DNA of 64,000 nt. It comes from Phycisphaerales bacterium. Lineage in GTDB: Bacteria > Planctomycetota > Phycisphaerae > Phycisphaerales > UBA1924. Shown in pieces: positions 25,484 to 34,337 of the stretch. The translations under genes and the position numbers were made by a program. The notes beneath the pieces were generated by a model. The model made no database searches. It was not told the DNA's origin and was given only the letters and a program-made list of their open reading frames with translations. Where the stretch lies: positions 1-64,000 of the forward strand of contig JAJDDM010000135.1 of assembly GCA_029260315.1 (NCBI GenBank), in the 5' to 3' direction. How positions within the stretch are numbered: position 1 is the first letter of the stretch; every line of letters begins with the position of its first letter.

Positions 25484-25770
25484 CTAGTGAAGTTGTAGGG
25501 CAGGTTCAAGGGCGATCAGGTGCGGACTTGATGCCTCGTTCTTCAGGATCCTCGAGACAGTTGTTCGGCCGACACGATGGCCCAGGTCATGGATGCGTGT
25601 GTAGGACCAGCTCGAGTTCTCGTTGGCCATGCGGACGACGAGCCTCTTGATCTCCTGCATGACGCCTCGACGACCCGTCCGTGGCTGTACCCGGAGCGGG
25701 TGGGACTCGGCCATCATGTGATGTGGGACCAGGATGAGGCGCGGCACACCGGCCCAGGATCGCGCTGGCC
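25484..25770 (-). pseudogene. Remnant of an integrase-core (rve-type) transposase
   Basis: The frame reads [45 protein letters not shown]. This is the helix-turn-helix plus linker of IS3/IS481-like transposases (typically a V-RMA-EN-WGY-RI pattern). The DDE catalytic part is missing and the N-terminal continuation is degraded, so it is a dead insertion-sequence fragment. Confidence 0.6.
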
Positions 25771-25930
25771 CGAGGTCGGCCGGCATGAACGCGGTGGAAC
25801 GCATGAAACTCCGACTGGGCACTTGGCCATACGGCCTATCGCCGACCTGACCAGGAGGAGGACAGCACATGGGCACGAGGAAGCACGAGACTGCCCTCGC
25901 GACACGAACCCGAGGTTCTCGCGCAATCGA

Positions 25931-26569
25931 TTACAGGTCGAAGTAGTCGGTCCCGCTCGAGCCCTTCCCCTCGGTGTTGGCGCGGAACTCCCCCGTCTCC
26001 GAGCTGTACAGCCACCCGCCGGCCCCGGTCGGTGCATCCGGCATCCGCGAGACGATGTGCACGACGTCGAGCTTGTCGATGGGGTTCTGTGGGAACGACC
26101 GTCGCAGATACGGGCCAAGCTCGTCCCCAGGTTCCCCGGCCACCGTCGTCTTGGTCGTGAGCTGCTCGACCACGCGCTCGTCTGGGTAGTGATCCATGTG
26201 CTGGATCTTGTACATCTCTGCAGCCCGGCGGATCGTCGCCAACGCGGAGGCCAGGGCCGCCTCCTCGTGCTCCGACGAGGTCGTGTTGAACTGCGGCACC
26301 ATGACCATGAGGAAGGCCGTGCCGAGGAACAGGGTCAGCAGCAGCAGGCCCGCCACGCGCGACCACGTCCGACGCCCAACACGCTGGGTCTCCTCCGGAG
26401 TCGGCAGCACCACCATCTTGCCATCCTCCTCAAGGCGCTGCTCGAGTACCCGGATCTGCAGGCGGGCCTCGCGGAGCTGGGTGAGCGTGAGGAGGAGCTT
26501 CACGCCGCCAGCCAGCAGACCCCCGAGCACCAGGATCACGGGCCACCAGGAGGCGATGAGTTCAGGCAT
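25931..26569 (-). CDS. Pseudopilin-like protein with an extra N-terminal membrane helix, paralogue 1
   Basis: This is a 212-residue protein. Helix 1 (WWPVILVLGGLLAGGVKLLL) is followed by a cytoplasmic heptad-like stretch (LREARLQIRVLEQRLEEDG) and helix 2 (VAGLLLLTLFLGTAFLMVMV). Immediately after comes a GspG-like segment (PQFNTTSSEHEEAALASALA, IRRAAEMYKIQHMDHYPDER, then GGWLYSSETGEFRAN). Major pseudopilins of type II secretion end in this style, but here the prepilin peptidase site and N-terminal methylated helix are replaced by a two-helix anchor. No other secretion gene is nearby. The function is unknown; a membrane-bound sensor or decoy is possible. Confidence 0.65.
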   Translation of the reverse strand: MPELIASWWPVILVLGGLLAGGVKLLLTLTQLREARLQIRVLEQRLEEDGKMVVLPTPEETQRVGRRTWSRVAGLLLLTLFLGTAFLMVMVPQFNTTSSEHEEAALASALATIRRAAEMYKIQHMDHYPDERVVEQLTTKTTVAGEPGDELGPYLRRSFPQNPIDKLDVVHIVSRMPDAPTGAGGWLYSSETGEFRANTEGKGSSGTDYFDL

Positions 26570-26728
26570 GGGGTCGCGGGCCTCCGGGAGACTGGGGCCT
26601 GTCGGAGCGGGGGCCCCATAGACAGAAGCGGAAGGAGAGCTCCGGCCCGAAGTAGGGGCTCATATGCGAGGGTCAGAGCCTAGCGTTTTCCCTAACGGGC
26701 GGGAGGTGGGCAGGGGTCTTCGCCGCCA

Positions 26729-27352
26729 CTACTGATCGAGGTCGAGGTAGTCGATTCCGCTGGAGTCCTTCGCAGGCGTGCCCGTTAGGACCGCCTCAGT
26801 GTACGGGCCGTACGCCCAGCCGCCGGCTTCTGGCAGGGGCGACATGATCTGCACGGCCGCCCGCTCATCGACATGGTCTTCAGTGGACCCATGGACAAGG
26901 TACGGACCGTGCCGACTATCCGGTTCCGCTGAGGTCACCCCCGCGGCGATGAGCAGCTCAATGAAGCGCTCGTCCGGGTCCTGGTCGGGGTGCTGCGACT
27001 TGTACATCTCGATAGCCTGTCGCATGGTCGCGAGGTTTGAGGCGAGGGCTTCCTCCTTGCTGGCGCGCGCGCTGAACTGTGGAACAACGACCAGGACAGC
27101 TAGGCCGACGATGAACGCTATGACCAGCACGCCGGCCACGCGCAACCAGGTCCACTTCCCACGATTCCCGATCTCCTCAGGCCCCGGCAGGACCACGACG
27201 TGCCCGCCTTCCCTGAGACCCCGCTCGAGCCCCTCGATGCGCAGCTGCGCTTCTCGGAGCTGCGTGAGCGCCCCGAGAAGCTTGGCGCCTCCAGCCAAGA
27301 TTCCCACCAGGATGACGGGGTACGACCACCAGTCGGCAATGACGTTGATCAT
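26729..27352 (-). CDS. Pseudopilin-like protein with an extra N-terminal membrane helix, paralogue 2
   Basis: This is a 207-residue paralogue of the preceding gene with the same layout: helix 1 (WSYPVILVGILAGGAKLL), coil (LREAQLRIEGLERGLREGG), helix 2 (VAGVLVIAFIVGLAVLVVVPQF), then SNLATMRQAIEMYKSQHPDQDPDER and GGWAYGPYTEAVLTG. The ATG at 27350-27352 is chosen because the longer track frame reads through IS debris. Both genes end with the acidic tail DSSGIDYLDLD / GSSGTDYFDL. The pair is tandem with 159 bp between. Divergence between copies shows selection on both halves, not a recent duplication. Confidence 0.65.
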   Translation of the reverse strand: MINVIADWWSYPVILVGILAGGAKLLGALTQLREAQLRIEGLERGLREGGHVVVLPGPEEIGNRGKWTWLRVAGVLVIAFIVGLAVLVVVPQFSARASKEEALASNLATMRQAIEMYKSQHPDQDPDERFIELLIAAGVTSAEPDSRHGPYLVHGSTEDHVDERAAVQIMSPLPEAGGWAYGPYTEAVLTGTPAKDSSGIDYLDLDQ

Positions 27353-27419
27353 GAGCTGTCTCGGGACGGCTCTGGCGCACCCTGAAGGAGCGGAGTTCAC
27401 GCCCCAGGCGAACAGGCCG

Positions 27420-27658
27420 GCTTCTGGCAGGGGGACAGCCGAGGACACATGAGGGCCGACTTGCTGGCAGAACTGGTGGTCTCGCTCGTTGTCGGGGTCC
27501 AGCTTGGTCCTCGCGGCTCGGCGTCTCAAGGCCGGGACGAGCCTCGAAGTAGCCGACCACCAGCCGCCGGAAGTACACGCCCGGGGAGAGTCTCGCCGTA
27601 GGACTGGTAGCGTCGAGCACAGGGAACTGCCTGCTCGGCAGTAAAGGAGAGCAGGCCA
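27420..27658 (-). pseudogene. Internally deleted IS1182-like transposase remnant, copy 2
   Basis: This carries the same fused motifs as the copy at 14527-14762 (LSPGVYFRRLVVGYFEA joined to GLETPSREDQ) with about 95% identical bases by eye. It forms one arm of a duplicated block of about 965 bp that continues through ImmA copy 2. Confidence 0.7.
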
Positions 27659-28258
27659 CTATCGCTTGCGCGGCTTGGGCCTCGCGTCGCCGCGCCCCCG
27701 CCGGGCCATCTGTTGATTCACACCGGTGACGTTCATTCGATAGCGAAGCATGTCCTTGCTCACGCCGTAGCGAGGAACGGCTTGTTCGTCGGTCCAGCCC
27801 TGCTCCCTAATGTGGAGGAGCGCTGGTCGCGGGAGGAGCAAACAACCCCCTAGCCAATCTGCCTCGGACTCCTGGGAGCGGCTGTAGGTATGCAGCATGA
27901 GCAGGCCGTCCTCAGCAACGTCGATCCTGCTCGGCTCGTGCCCGATGATTACATGGGCAAGTTCATGCATCAGGTTGCTTGCTGGCCTGCCCCCGGAGTG
28001 CGCGGAATTGAGGATGACGACAGTCGTGTTTGACGCGTGGATTGTCACCGCCGACCAACCGCCAGGATCTTCCTCGAGGAGGACCTCCAGCGCGTCCTCC
28101 GGGACGCCCGGTACATCCCTCGCGCTCCACACCGCGACGCCGAGGTGCTGGGCCAGGCCATCTGGGTCGAGTGGTTCCTGCGGCCGGAGGTCAAGCTCAC
28201 GCCGAAGGTTGCTGGACGTGTTCTCGCACCATGTCTTGAAGCCTCGAACGAACGTCAC
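27659..28258 (-). CDS. ImmA/IrrE-family metallopeptidase, copy 2
   Basis: This is 199 residues long, the same length as copy 1, with the HELAH motif (NLMHELAHVIIGHEPSR) and QESEADWLGGCLLLPR intact. The start is the conserved GTG at 28256-28258 overlapping the stop of the truncated XRE frame; the longer track start is not supported. The catalytic motif is preserved although its XRE partner has lost the DNA-binding half. The protease may be an orphan that still acts on the copy 1 repressor, or simply a recent duplicate without a role. Confidence 0.8.
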   Translation of the reverse strand: MTFVRGFKTWCENTSSNLRRELDLRPQEPLDPDGLAQHLGVAVWSARDVPGVPEDALEVLLEEDPGGWSAVTIHASNTTVVILNSAHSGGRPASNLMHELAHVIIGHEPSRIDVAEDGLLMLHTYSRSQESEADWLGGCLLLPRPALLHIREQGWTDEQAVPRYGVSKDMLRYRMNVTGVNQQMARRGRGDARPKPRKR

Positions 28259-28390
28259 TCGAGCGGAGGTTCCGTGGCGAGAATGGCACGCTGAGCGGCC
28301 AGGATCATCTGGGATAGCGCCTGTGCCGTCGTTGGTGAGATGGCCTGAGGCTTTTTGAAGTGGACCGCCACCTTGGCGATCTCGCTGCGC
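28255..28390 (-). pseudogene. Truncated XRE regulator, C-terminal part only
   Basis: Only the last 43 codons match copy 1 (AKVAVHFKKPQAISPTTAQ to AAQRAILATE). Upstream the sequence becomes unrelated at about 28390, exactly where the duplicated block ends. The helix-turn-helix is absent, so no DNA binding is expected. Confidence 0.75.
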
Positions 28391-28867
28391 TTTGTCGCTG
28401 CGAAGCTGGTGCAAGCGCTACCCGCAGCCTTCAACGGGGCCTTCCCAACTGCACGCCGACGTGCTACGAAAGCCGAGCCTCTACGAATGGACACCGGGTC
28501 CGACTATTCGGTAGTGCGAATGGAAGCCTGGCGGGATGCTGCGGAGACATCGACTTGCGGAACGTGCAGGACTTGACGACCGTGGCCCTCTCATGGAAGG
28601 CACAGGCATTTGTCAGTGGAGGAGGGTGAAACAAGAGTTGCAAGAGCCGGCGCCGCAGGCACTCGCTGCCCGGGAATCAGGGCCAAGGCACTGGCGTGCT
28701 TTAGGGAGCGGGGAACTACTCAGAGTGGGAGGCCGGGTGGGAATCCGAGTGCTCTTGCGCGAGCAGTGCCAGGGCTCCGGGGCGCCCACGCGTCGGACTC
28801 CTTCTCGCGGTGTGCCATAACGGGCATTAGGAAGGGAAGGAGTGGTCATACCTCCCTCTCTGTTCCT
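28391..28867. other. Stretch of 477 bp with no convincing gene
   Basis: This lies between the duplication breakpoint and the oxidoreductase gene. The frames present are Arg/Pro-rich shadows, and the upstream extension of the oxidoreductase ORF has no recognisable domain. It should hold the promoter of the oxidoreductase-STAND operon; none was identified by eye. Confidence 0.4.
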
Positions 28868-29944
28868 ATGATTGGCGGAGAAGAAGTCGAACCTGACATC
28901 CACCCGGCTTTGGAATCGTCGTTTCAACTACTCGACCGAGCGTCTGACGTACCTATGCACCAACCGACCAGAATTGGCATTGTCGGCCTCGGCCATGTGT
29001 TTGAGTGGCAGGCCAAGGCTCTTGAGTTGGTCTCCGGAATTGAAGTCTCTGGCGGAACCGACACTGACCCGGCGAAGGCGGGCAACCTATCCAAGGGCAC
29101 CTTCTATCCGTCGCTTGACGAGCTGCTCGCCACGGATGTCGATGCCGTCTTGGTCTCGACGCCGCCGGCGACTCACCATGACATAGCAACGCAGGTCCTT
29201 CGGTCCGGAAGGCATGTGCTGTTGGAAAAGCCCGCCACGCTGGATCTCGGGCACTTGTCGAGCCTCTATGCGCTGGCTCGCGATCTTGAGCGCCGACTAG
29301 TCGTCGCCTTCCATGCCTCGTTTGCCGCAGACGTCCTCTGGGTCGTACAGCGGCTCAAGCACGGATCGCTGGCAGTGCACGGGCAGATCGATTCGGTCCG
29401 ATCGTGCTTTTGCGACCCCTATCTCACGACGAGGGGCATTGCGCCCGAGCACGCAGCGCTCGGCGGCAGCTGGATCGACAGTGGGATCAACGCCCTCAGC
29501 GTGCTTGCATCACTCGTGCGGGATCCAGTCCTGACAGAGGCACGGGCGACTGTTGTTCCGCAGTTCGGCCCTCTCGACGTCGCTGCGCTGGCAGACTTCG
29601 AGTTCTCGGACACCGTCACCGGCCGCAGGGGCCGGGCCTCGATCGAGACGAACTGGGCACTCGGCATAAATAGGAAGACGACGTCGCTGCGCTTCACCGA
29701 CGGCACCGAACTGCTCCTGGACCACTCAGGGCAACAGGTCGTCGAGACGTCTCCCTCGGGTGCCGGCTGCGTTCTGGCTGAGTTCTCCGACGGGCCGCCG
29801 AGGCTCGTGACCCACTATATGGGCGTTTTCCAGAACTTCCTCCAGCACCTCGCCCGCGGGTCTGACAACGAAGAGTTCGCACGGCTCACCCACCGTCTGC
29901 TGCTCCAGGCTCGCGACGAGGCCGTCCGGCTTGGCGTTACGTGA
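28868..29944 (+). CDS. Gfo/Idh/MocA-family NAD(P)-dependent oxidoreductase
   Basis: This is a 358-residue protein from the ATG at 28868; a start at 28955 (MHQPTRIGIVGLG) would give 329 residues and is equally plausible. The Rossmann fold shows RIGIVGLGHVFEWQAKAL, DVDAVLVSTPPATHHDIA and the family signature HVLLEKPATLD. The C-terminal beta-sheet domain carries SWIDSGINALSVLASL. Members oxidise or reduce sugars, inositols or similar ligands. The stop overlaps the GTG start of the STAND gene by 4 bp, so the two are cotranslated. This is an unusual pairing, which suggests that here the domain works as a nucleotide or sugar sensor, or makes a signal. Confidence 0.82.
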   Translation: MIGGEEVEPDIHPALESSFQLLDRASDVPMHQPTRIGIVGLGHVFEWQAKALELVSGIEVSGGTDTDPAKAGNLSKGTFYPSLDELLATDVDAVLVSTPPATHHDIATQVLRSGRHVLLEKPATLDLGHLSSLYALARDLERRLVVAFHASFAADVLWVVQRLKHGSLAVHGQIDSVRSCFCDPYLTTRGIAPEHAALGGSWIDSGINALSVLASLVRDPVLTEARATVVPQFGPLDVAALADFEFSDTVTGRRGRASIETNWALGINRKTTSLRFTDGTELLLDHSGQQVVETSPSGAGCVLAEFSDGPPRLVTHYMGVFQNFLQHLARGSDNEEFARLTHRLLLQARDEAVRLGVT

Positions 29945-32454
29945 AGCATCCTCGGAGCCGGTTTGACGAACGAGGAGTCGGTGCTCGCGCCCGACGGGGC
30001 TTCATTGACCGTGTCTCCTACACACGGGACTTCGAGCGACTCATCGGAGAGCTAGGGACGCGGGAATGTGAGGACGTGGTCGTGTGGAACATCCACGGCG
30101 TTCCGGGGATCGGGAAGAGCCGTCTGGCCGCTGAGCTGTCTCGGATGGCGACTAGCTCGGGAATGCAGAAGGTCGCAGCCTGTCACCTCGACTTCGAGGT
30201 CCCACGGCTGCGCGTGATCGAAGACGCGCTGTACTACATCCGACAACACCTCCCATATCGGTGCAATACGTTCGACTTCGCGTTCGCCCGCTATTGGACC
30301 ATGCTAGGGCGGTCGCTGAGCGCCCTGGACCACAGGCACCGGGTCAAGGGCGGGAGCCTACTCCTCGACATCGCCGAGTATGCGAAGACCGCCGGCGCAG
30401 CGCTCACGGAGGCGGGCGGATTCCTTCCAGGCGTCGGCTTGCTGGCAAAGTTGGGAGGGGCGGCCGCCAGGAGGCTCCGCCGATGGCGCGCGAAGCACAA
30501 GGACCTACTGGACCACATGGAGCGGCTGGAGCTAGTCGAGCTCCGCGATCGTCTCGCCCACTACCTCGGTGTCGACATATCCGACGCAGCCGAGAGCGGC
30601 CGAGTGACCATCCTTGTGTTCGACTCCTTCGAGCGCCTCACCGATGTAGCCGAGGCGCGCGAAGTACGCGGGAGCCATCGAGGCGATCAGTGGGTGCGCG
30701 ATCTCCTCGCATCGACTCAGCGTATGGCCGCCGTGATCCTCTCGCGGCGCAGACTCACTTGGCCCGAACATCCGTCCGAGGCATGGGGGGAGTCCTTTGT
30801 GCCCTGGCTGCTGGACCGTCTCGAGTCTCGCGACGTCGAGGACTTCCTGCGCAACGTGCCGATTGAGGACGAGGGGATGCGTGCTCACATCGCCCGAATC
30901 TCGAACGGCGTGCCGTTCCTGATCGACCTCTGCCTCGACGCCTGGGAGCACATCGTCAGTGGAGGTGGTGAGCCCATCTCAGGCGACATCGGTATCGACT
31001 CGAATCAAATCGTTGAACGTTTCCTGGACGGGCGCTCACTCGAAGAACGTGCCACGATCAAGGCCATCGCTTTCCCTGAGGTATTCGACGAGAACGTGTT
31101 TCAGTTCATGGTGAGGGAGGTGGGGACTTCCTACCCGGCCAACGAGTTTGAGAGCTTCGCGAGGCTCTCCTTTGTGAGGCGACTTGAGGGCTCCGACTTG
31201 TACCACCTCCATCACACGATGCGGGCGGCGTTGCTCTCGACACTCACTCTTGGTGAGCGGCGGAGAGTCACCCAGGCTCTCGTCGAGTACTGCCGCTCTT
31301 CATCAACGGTGCACGGATCGGACGCTTGTCTCGTCGGCATGACCCTTGGATTCCAGCTGTTGTCGGAGCGACCGGAGATTGCGCCGTGGCTCTACGGGAC
31401 AACGCGTGACCTCGTGGGCGCCGGACACTGGCCAGAAGTAGATCGCGTGCTCTCGGAGTTCGAGGGCCGGCTGTCGAACGAGGCCAGGAGCGTCACGTCG
31501 CTCATTCGCTCTCTCGTATTGAGGCGCTGGGGCCGGATCGACGAGGCCCTCGATGCTTTCGCGGAGGGCCAACCCGCACGCGTGGCCCCGCATGAGAGAT
31601 TCGTGGCCTTCCATCACGCGAACCTGCTGAGGATCGGCGGAAGCTACGGCGAGGCGGGGCGAATCTACCAGCAGATCGCCGACGGGGATCACCATGACAA
31701 CAAGACCCGATTGCTGGCCGGGAAGCAGTTGGCGGATCTGCTCATGCTGCGAGGTCGTTTCAGCCGGTCCCTCGAAGTGCTTGAAGGCACTCTGCGCAAG
31801 AGCCTCGAACCCACCCAGACCGCGGAGCTGCTGCGCCAGCAGGGGCATGTCTATCGATGGAACTTCCTCGCCGACGAGGCTCGTGAGAGCTACGAAGCCG
31901 CGCTAGCCATCGCCGAAGAGCGGTCTCTGCACAGTCTGACCGGAAGGCTAGAAACGAACATGTTGGAGCTGCACGCGCTATCCGGGACCGACGCCGGACC
32001 GCTTGCCGATCGCGCTCTGCAGACGAACGAAACGCTCGGGGCGACCATCGAGCTCGGAAAAGTTCATTGTGCGCGTGCGATTCTCTGCGTGACGCAAGGC
32101 GGGGACTTGGCCAAGGCACGGCTTGAGTTGGCGCTGAGCCTGAAGTGCTTCCGGAGCAGCAAGTACCGAGCCGGCGTCGCGTTCTCCTTAATTGCCCACG
32201 TGCTGCTCGATATCGCAGAGGGTGGCTTGCGAAGCAACATCGTGCTGCGCCGTTTGATCTCATTGACTAATGCGCTGGGAGTGTACCGATTCCTTGCTAG
32301 AGGCTTGTTCGACGCGATTGCGCGACAAGGGACAATGCGGCCGGAGGGGCGCGTATACTGGATTCGCCGCTCCCACGCTCAAGCATCATGGTCCGCCTTG
32401 GTCGCCGCAGCGCGGGGGCGAGTCCGCGATGGTCAGGGGTGGCGAAGTGCGTGA
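29941..32454 (+). CDS. STAND-family NTPase with C-terminal TPR-like repeats
   Basis: This is an 837-residue protein starting at a GTG. The NTPase domain has a Walker A (NIHGVPGIGKSRLAAEL), a Walker B-like strand (RVTILVFDSFERLTDV) and a sensor region (MAAVILSRRRLTWP). A winged-helix-like segment (LDGRSLEERATIKAIAFPE) precedes about 350 residues of helical repeats (RIDEALDAFAEGQPARV; YGEAGRIYQQIADGD; DEARESYEAALAIAEE). STAND proteins with such repeats are common phage sensors (Avs and related) and regulators. No effector domain is fused, so the overlapping oxidoreductase may be the effector or a ligand sensor. Confidence 0.82.
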   Translation: MKHPRSRFDERGVGARARRGFIDRVSYTRDFERLIGELGTRECEDVVVWNIHGVPGIGKSRLAAELSRMATSSGMQKVAACHLDFEVPRLRVIEDALYYIRQHLPYRCNTFDFAFARYWTMLGRSLSALDHRHRVKGGSLLLDIAEYAKTAGAALTEAGGFLPGVGLLAKLGGAAARRLRRWRAKHKDLLDHMERLELVELRDRLAHYLGVDISDAAESGRVTILVFDSFERLTDVAEAREVRGSHRGDQWVRDLLASTQRMAAVILSRRRLTWPEHPSEAWGESFVPWLLDRLESRDVEDFLRNVPIEDEGMRAHIARISNGVPFLIDLCLDAWEHIVSGGGEPISGDIGIDSNQIVERFLDGRSLEERATIKAIAFPEVFDENVFQFMVREVGTSYPANEFESFARLSFVRRLEGSDLYHLHHTMRAALLSTLTLGERRRVTQALVEYCRSSSTVHGSDACLVGMTLGFQLLSERPEIAPWLYGTTRDLVGAGHWPEVDRVLSEFEGRLSNEARSVTSLIRSLVLRRWGRIDEALDAFAEGQPARVAPHERFVAFHHANLLRIGGSYGEAGRIYQQIADGDHHDNKTRLLAGKQLADLLMLRGRFSRSLEVLEGTLRKSLEPTQTAELLRQQGHVYRWNFLADEARESYEAALAIAEERSLHSLTGRLETNMLELHALSGTDAGPLADRALQTNETLGATIELGKVHCARAILCVTQGGDLAKARLELALSLKCFRSSKYRAGVAFSLIAHVLLDIAEGGLRSNIVLRRLISLTNALGVYRFLARGLFDAIARQGTMRPEGRVYWIRRSHAQASWSALVAAARGRVRDGQGWRSA

Positions 32455-32497
32455 AGGGCACTGTGCAGACAGGTTCAGTGCACTCAGTCGTTGGCCA

Positions 32498-33205
32498 CTA
32501 GTGTCCTGAGTCCGAGATTCGTCGACAAAACCGCGCAACGCTCTCGAGGATGTCGTCGGCAGACTTGGTCCAGACAAAGGGCTTCGGCTTGGCGTTGTGG
32601 AGTTGCACGAAAGTCTTGATGGCCTGTTCGAGTTGACGCGTGCTGCGGTGCACACCGCGTCGGATCTGCTTGTCGGTGAGCATCGCGAACCAGCGTTCGA
32701 CCTGGTTGAGCCACGAGGCGCCGGTGGGCGTGAAGTGGAAGTGGAATCGCGGGTGGCGTGATCGCCAACGACGGATGGCGGGTGTCTTGTGAGTCGCGTA
32801 GTTGTCGAGCACGACGTGGGCGTCGCGCTCGGCGGGGACCGCGTCGTCGATGCGATCGAGGGACTTGCGAAACTCCACGCTTCGGTGTCGTGCGTGGCAG
32901 TGCCCGATGACCTTGCCCGTGACAATACCGAGCGCCGCGAACAGGGACGTCGTGCCGTGTCGGACGTAGCTGGGAGTGCGCCGCTCGGCCTGCCCCGGTC
33001 GCACGGGGAGCAGTGGCTGTGTCCGATCGAAAGCCTGGACCTGCTGACCGACGACTGGCTCAACCGGCAGGCCGGCGCCACCGAACGAGTGCTTCAGTGC
33101 GTCGCGTCGGCGGGCAACGACTCCAGCGTCTTCGTGATCACTCGCTCCACGTCTTCGTCGAGAATCGTGCGCGGCACGCCTGGTCGAGGCTCGTCACTGA
33201 CGATA
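32498..33205 (-). pseudogene. IS630-family transposase, broken
   Basis: The C-terminal DDE part is well preserved (HVVLDNYATHKTPAIRRW and PTGASWLNQVERWFAML, with Asp and Glu of the catalytic triad). The N-terminal part lies in another frame (EPRPGVPRTILDEDVERVI to RLSQSSVSR), with a TGA at 33094-33096 where a Trp codon is expected. The element is therefore inactive by frameshift and nonsense changes and lacks its first residues. Confidence 0.8.
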
Positions 33206-33221
33206 GGCCGGGCCTGTGGTG

Positions 33222-33280
33222 AAGGACATCCGAGGACCGACTACCTGGCAGCAATCTGGCAGATGCGGGAGGCGGAGGTC
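33222..33280. repeat. Partial scar repeat, copy D
   Basis: The stretch ggacatccgaggaccgactacctggcagcaatctggcag matches the right end of the tRNA-Gly scar tail in copies A-C; the tRNA-like part is missing. It abuts the IS630 remnant, which probably removed the rest. Confidence 0.6.
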
Positions 33281-33435
33281 GAGCTGTTGAGGGTCCGTGG
33301 ATTACCCGTGGAGAGACGGTGGGATCAACAAGCAGAGCCGGCGCGGTCGCGCCAACACAGGTTTTCGGCGTTCGCTTCGTCGCGGGATTCCGCTCCTCTT
33401 GGGGTGGATGTCTCTTACCAAGGGGAACCAGATTG

Positions 33436-33663
33436 ATGCCGCGGTACGCGAACCTGGGGGGTGACTCTGGCGTCAGGTGGTACGAGATCGGCCAGGGGTC
33501 TATCGAGGTCGCGTTCAGGGACGGCGGTGTGTACGTGTACACCAATGCGAGTGCCGGCTCGTACAGCATCGAGCGGATGCAGTTACTCGCGCGGGCAGGC
33601 CAGGGTCTCAATGCCTTTATCAACACCGACGTCAAGAAGGGGTATGCCTCGAAGCGGCAATAG
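33436..33663 (+). CDS. KTSC-like small protein
   Basis: This is a 75-residue protein. AGGGG lies upstream of the ATG at 33436. The pattern IEVAFRDGGVYVYTN, then AGQGLNAFINTDVKKGYASK, fits a KTSC-type domain (beta hairpin with YxY, then a helix and a residue run ending in a conserved aromatic/basic motif), though the KTSC signature itself is not exact. Such domains occur in lysyl-tRNA synthetases and phage proteins, without a fixed function. A 60-bp gap separates it from the next gene on the same strand. Confidence 0.55.
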   Translation: MPRYANLGGDSGVRWYEIGQGSIEVAFRDGGVYVYTNASAGSYSIERMQLLARAGQGLNAFINTDVKKGYASKRQ

Positions 33664-33723
33664 CTGCTGCGAAGATGATTATGGAAGGACGAGCACAAGA
33701 CAGTAGGCAGCTGAGGAGGGCAC

Positions 33724-34257
33724 ATGGGGCTCCGCTACGAAAATCTGGACGAGCAGACGCGGGCGTTGATGATCGCCGAGATCGAGAGGGACATCAACAC
33801 GTCAACGCTTTACGTGAGTGACAACCTCACAGAACATGGCAGGTCGGAGTACCCAGACCTCCTCTGTGATGCAGCGCGGGAGGGGAGCGACGACACCTTG
33901 GCGGGTGAGATTCGCGGTCGCCTTAACACGCATGAGAAGCCACGGCGACTGAAGTCTGGGGGCTTCTCGCAACCGCCGAAGATGCGCAGCAACGCGCACG
34001 AGATGCTGGCTCATGGAGAGTTCAACCGATTCTATATTCGAGCGGTGTGCCTGCGCGCGATCGACGCTGGCACAGCTCAAGTGGTCGTATATAGGGCAAA
34101 GGCGGTAAGAACAGCGCGTTCCGCATCGGAGGAGATGATCGGGCAAGACGTGTCAGCCGAGGTACTGCTCCAGGACCTGCGGTCAAACCCGGGCGTTGAT
34201 ACCGCACTTGGCCTTCCGTCGGGGCCGAACTCTGGGCTCTCTGTGCGCTTGCCCTGA
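33724..34257 (+). CDS. Conserved hypothetical protein of 177 residues
   Basis: This begins MGLRYENLDEQTRALMIAEIERDINTS and continues YPDLLCDAAREGSDDTLAGEI. I recall this N-terminal pattern in uncharacterised bacterial proteins that often occur with mobile elements and restriction or abortive-infection loci, but I cannot name the family. The middle (MRSNAHEMLAHGEFNRFYIRAVCLRA) looks like a helical binding region, and the C-terminus is less conserved in appearance. It probably forms an operon with the KTSC-like gene. The role is unknown. Confidence 0.6.
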   Translation: MGLRYENLDEQTRALMIAEIERDINTSTLYVSDNLTEHGRSEYPDLLCDAAREGSDDTLAGEIRGRLNTHEKPRRLKSGGFSQPPKMRSNAHEMLAHGEFNRFYIRAVCLRAIDAGTAQVVVYRAKAVRTARSASEEMIGQDVSAEVLLQDLRSNPGVDTALGLPSGPNSGLSVRLP

Positions 34258-34337
34258 GCAGCGTTGCGGAAGGTCGGATAACGCCCGCTCGAGCGCTCGT
34301 AGTGTGACGCGTGCCTCGGCCGAGGCCATGTTGCACC

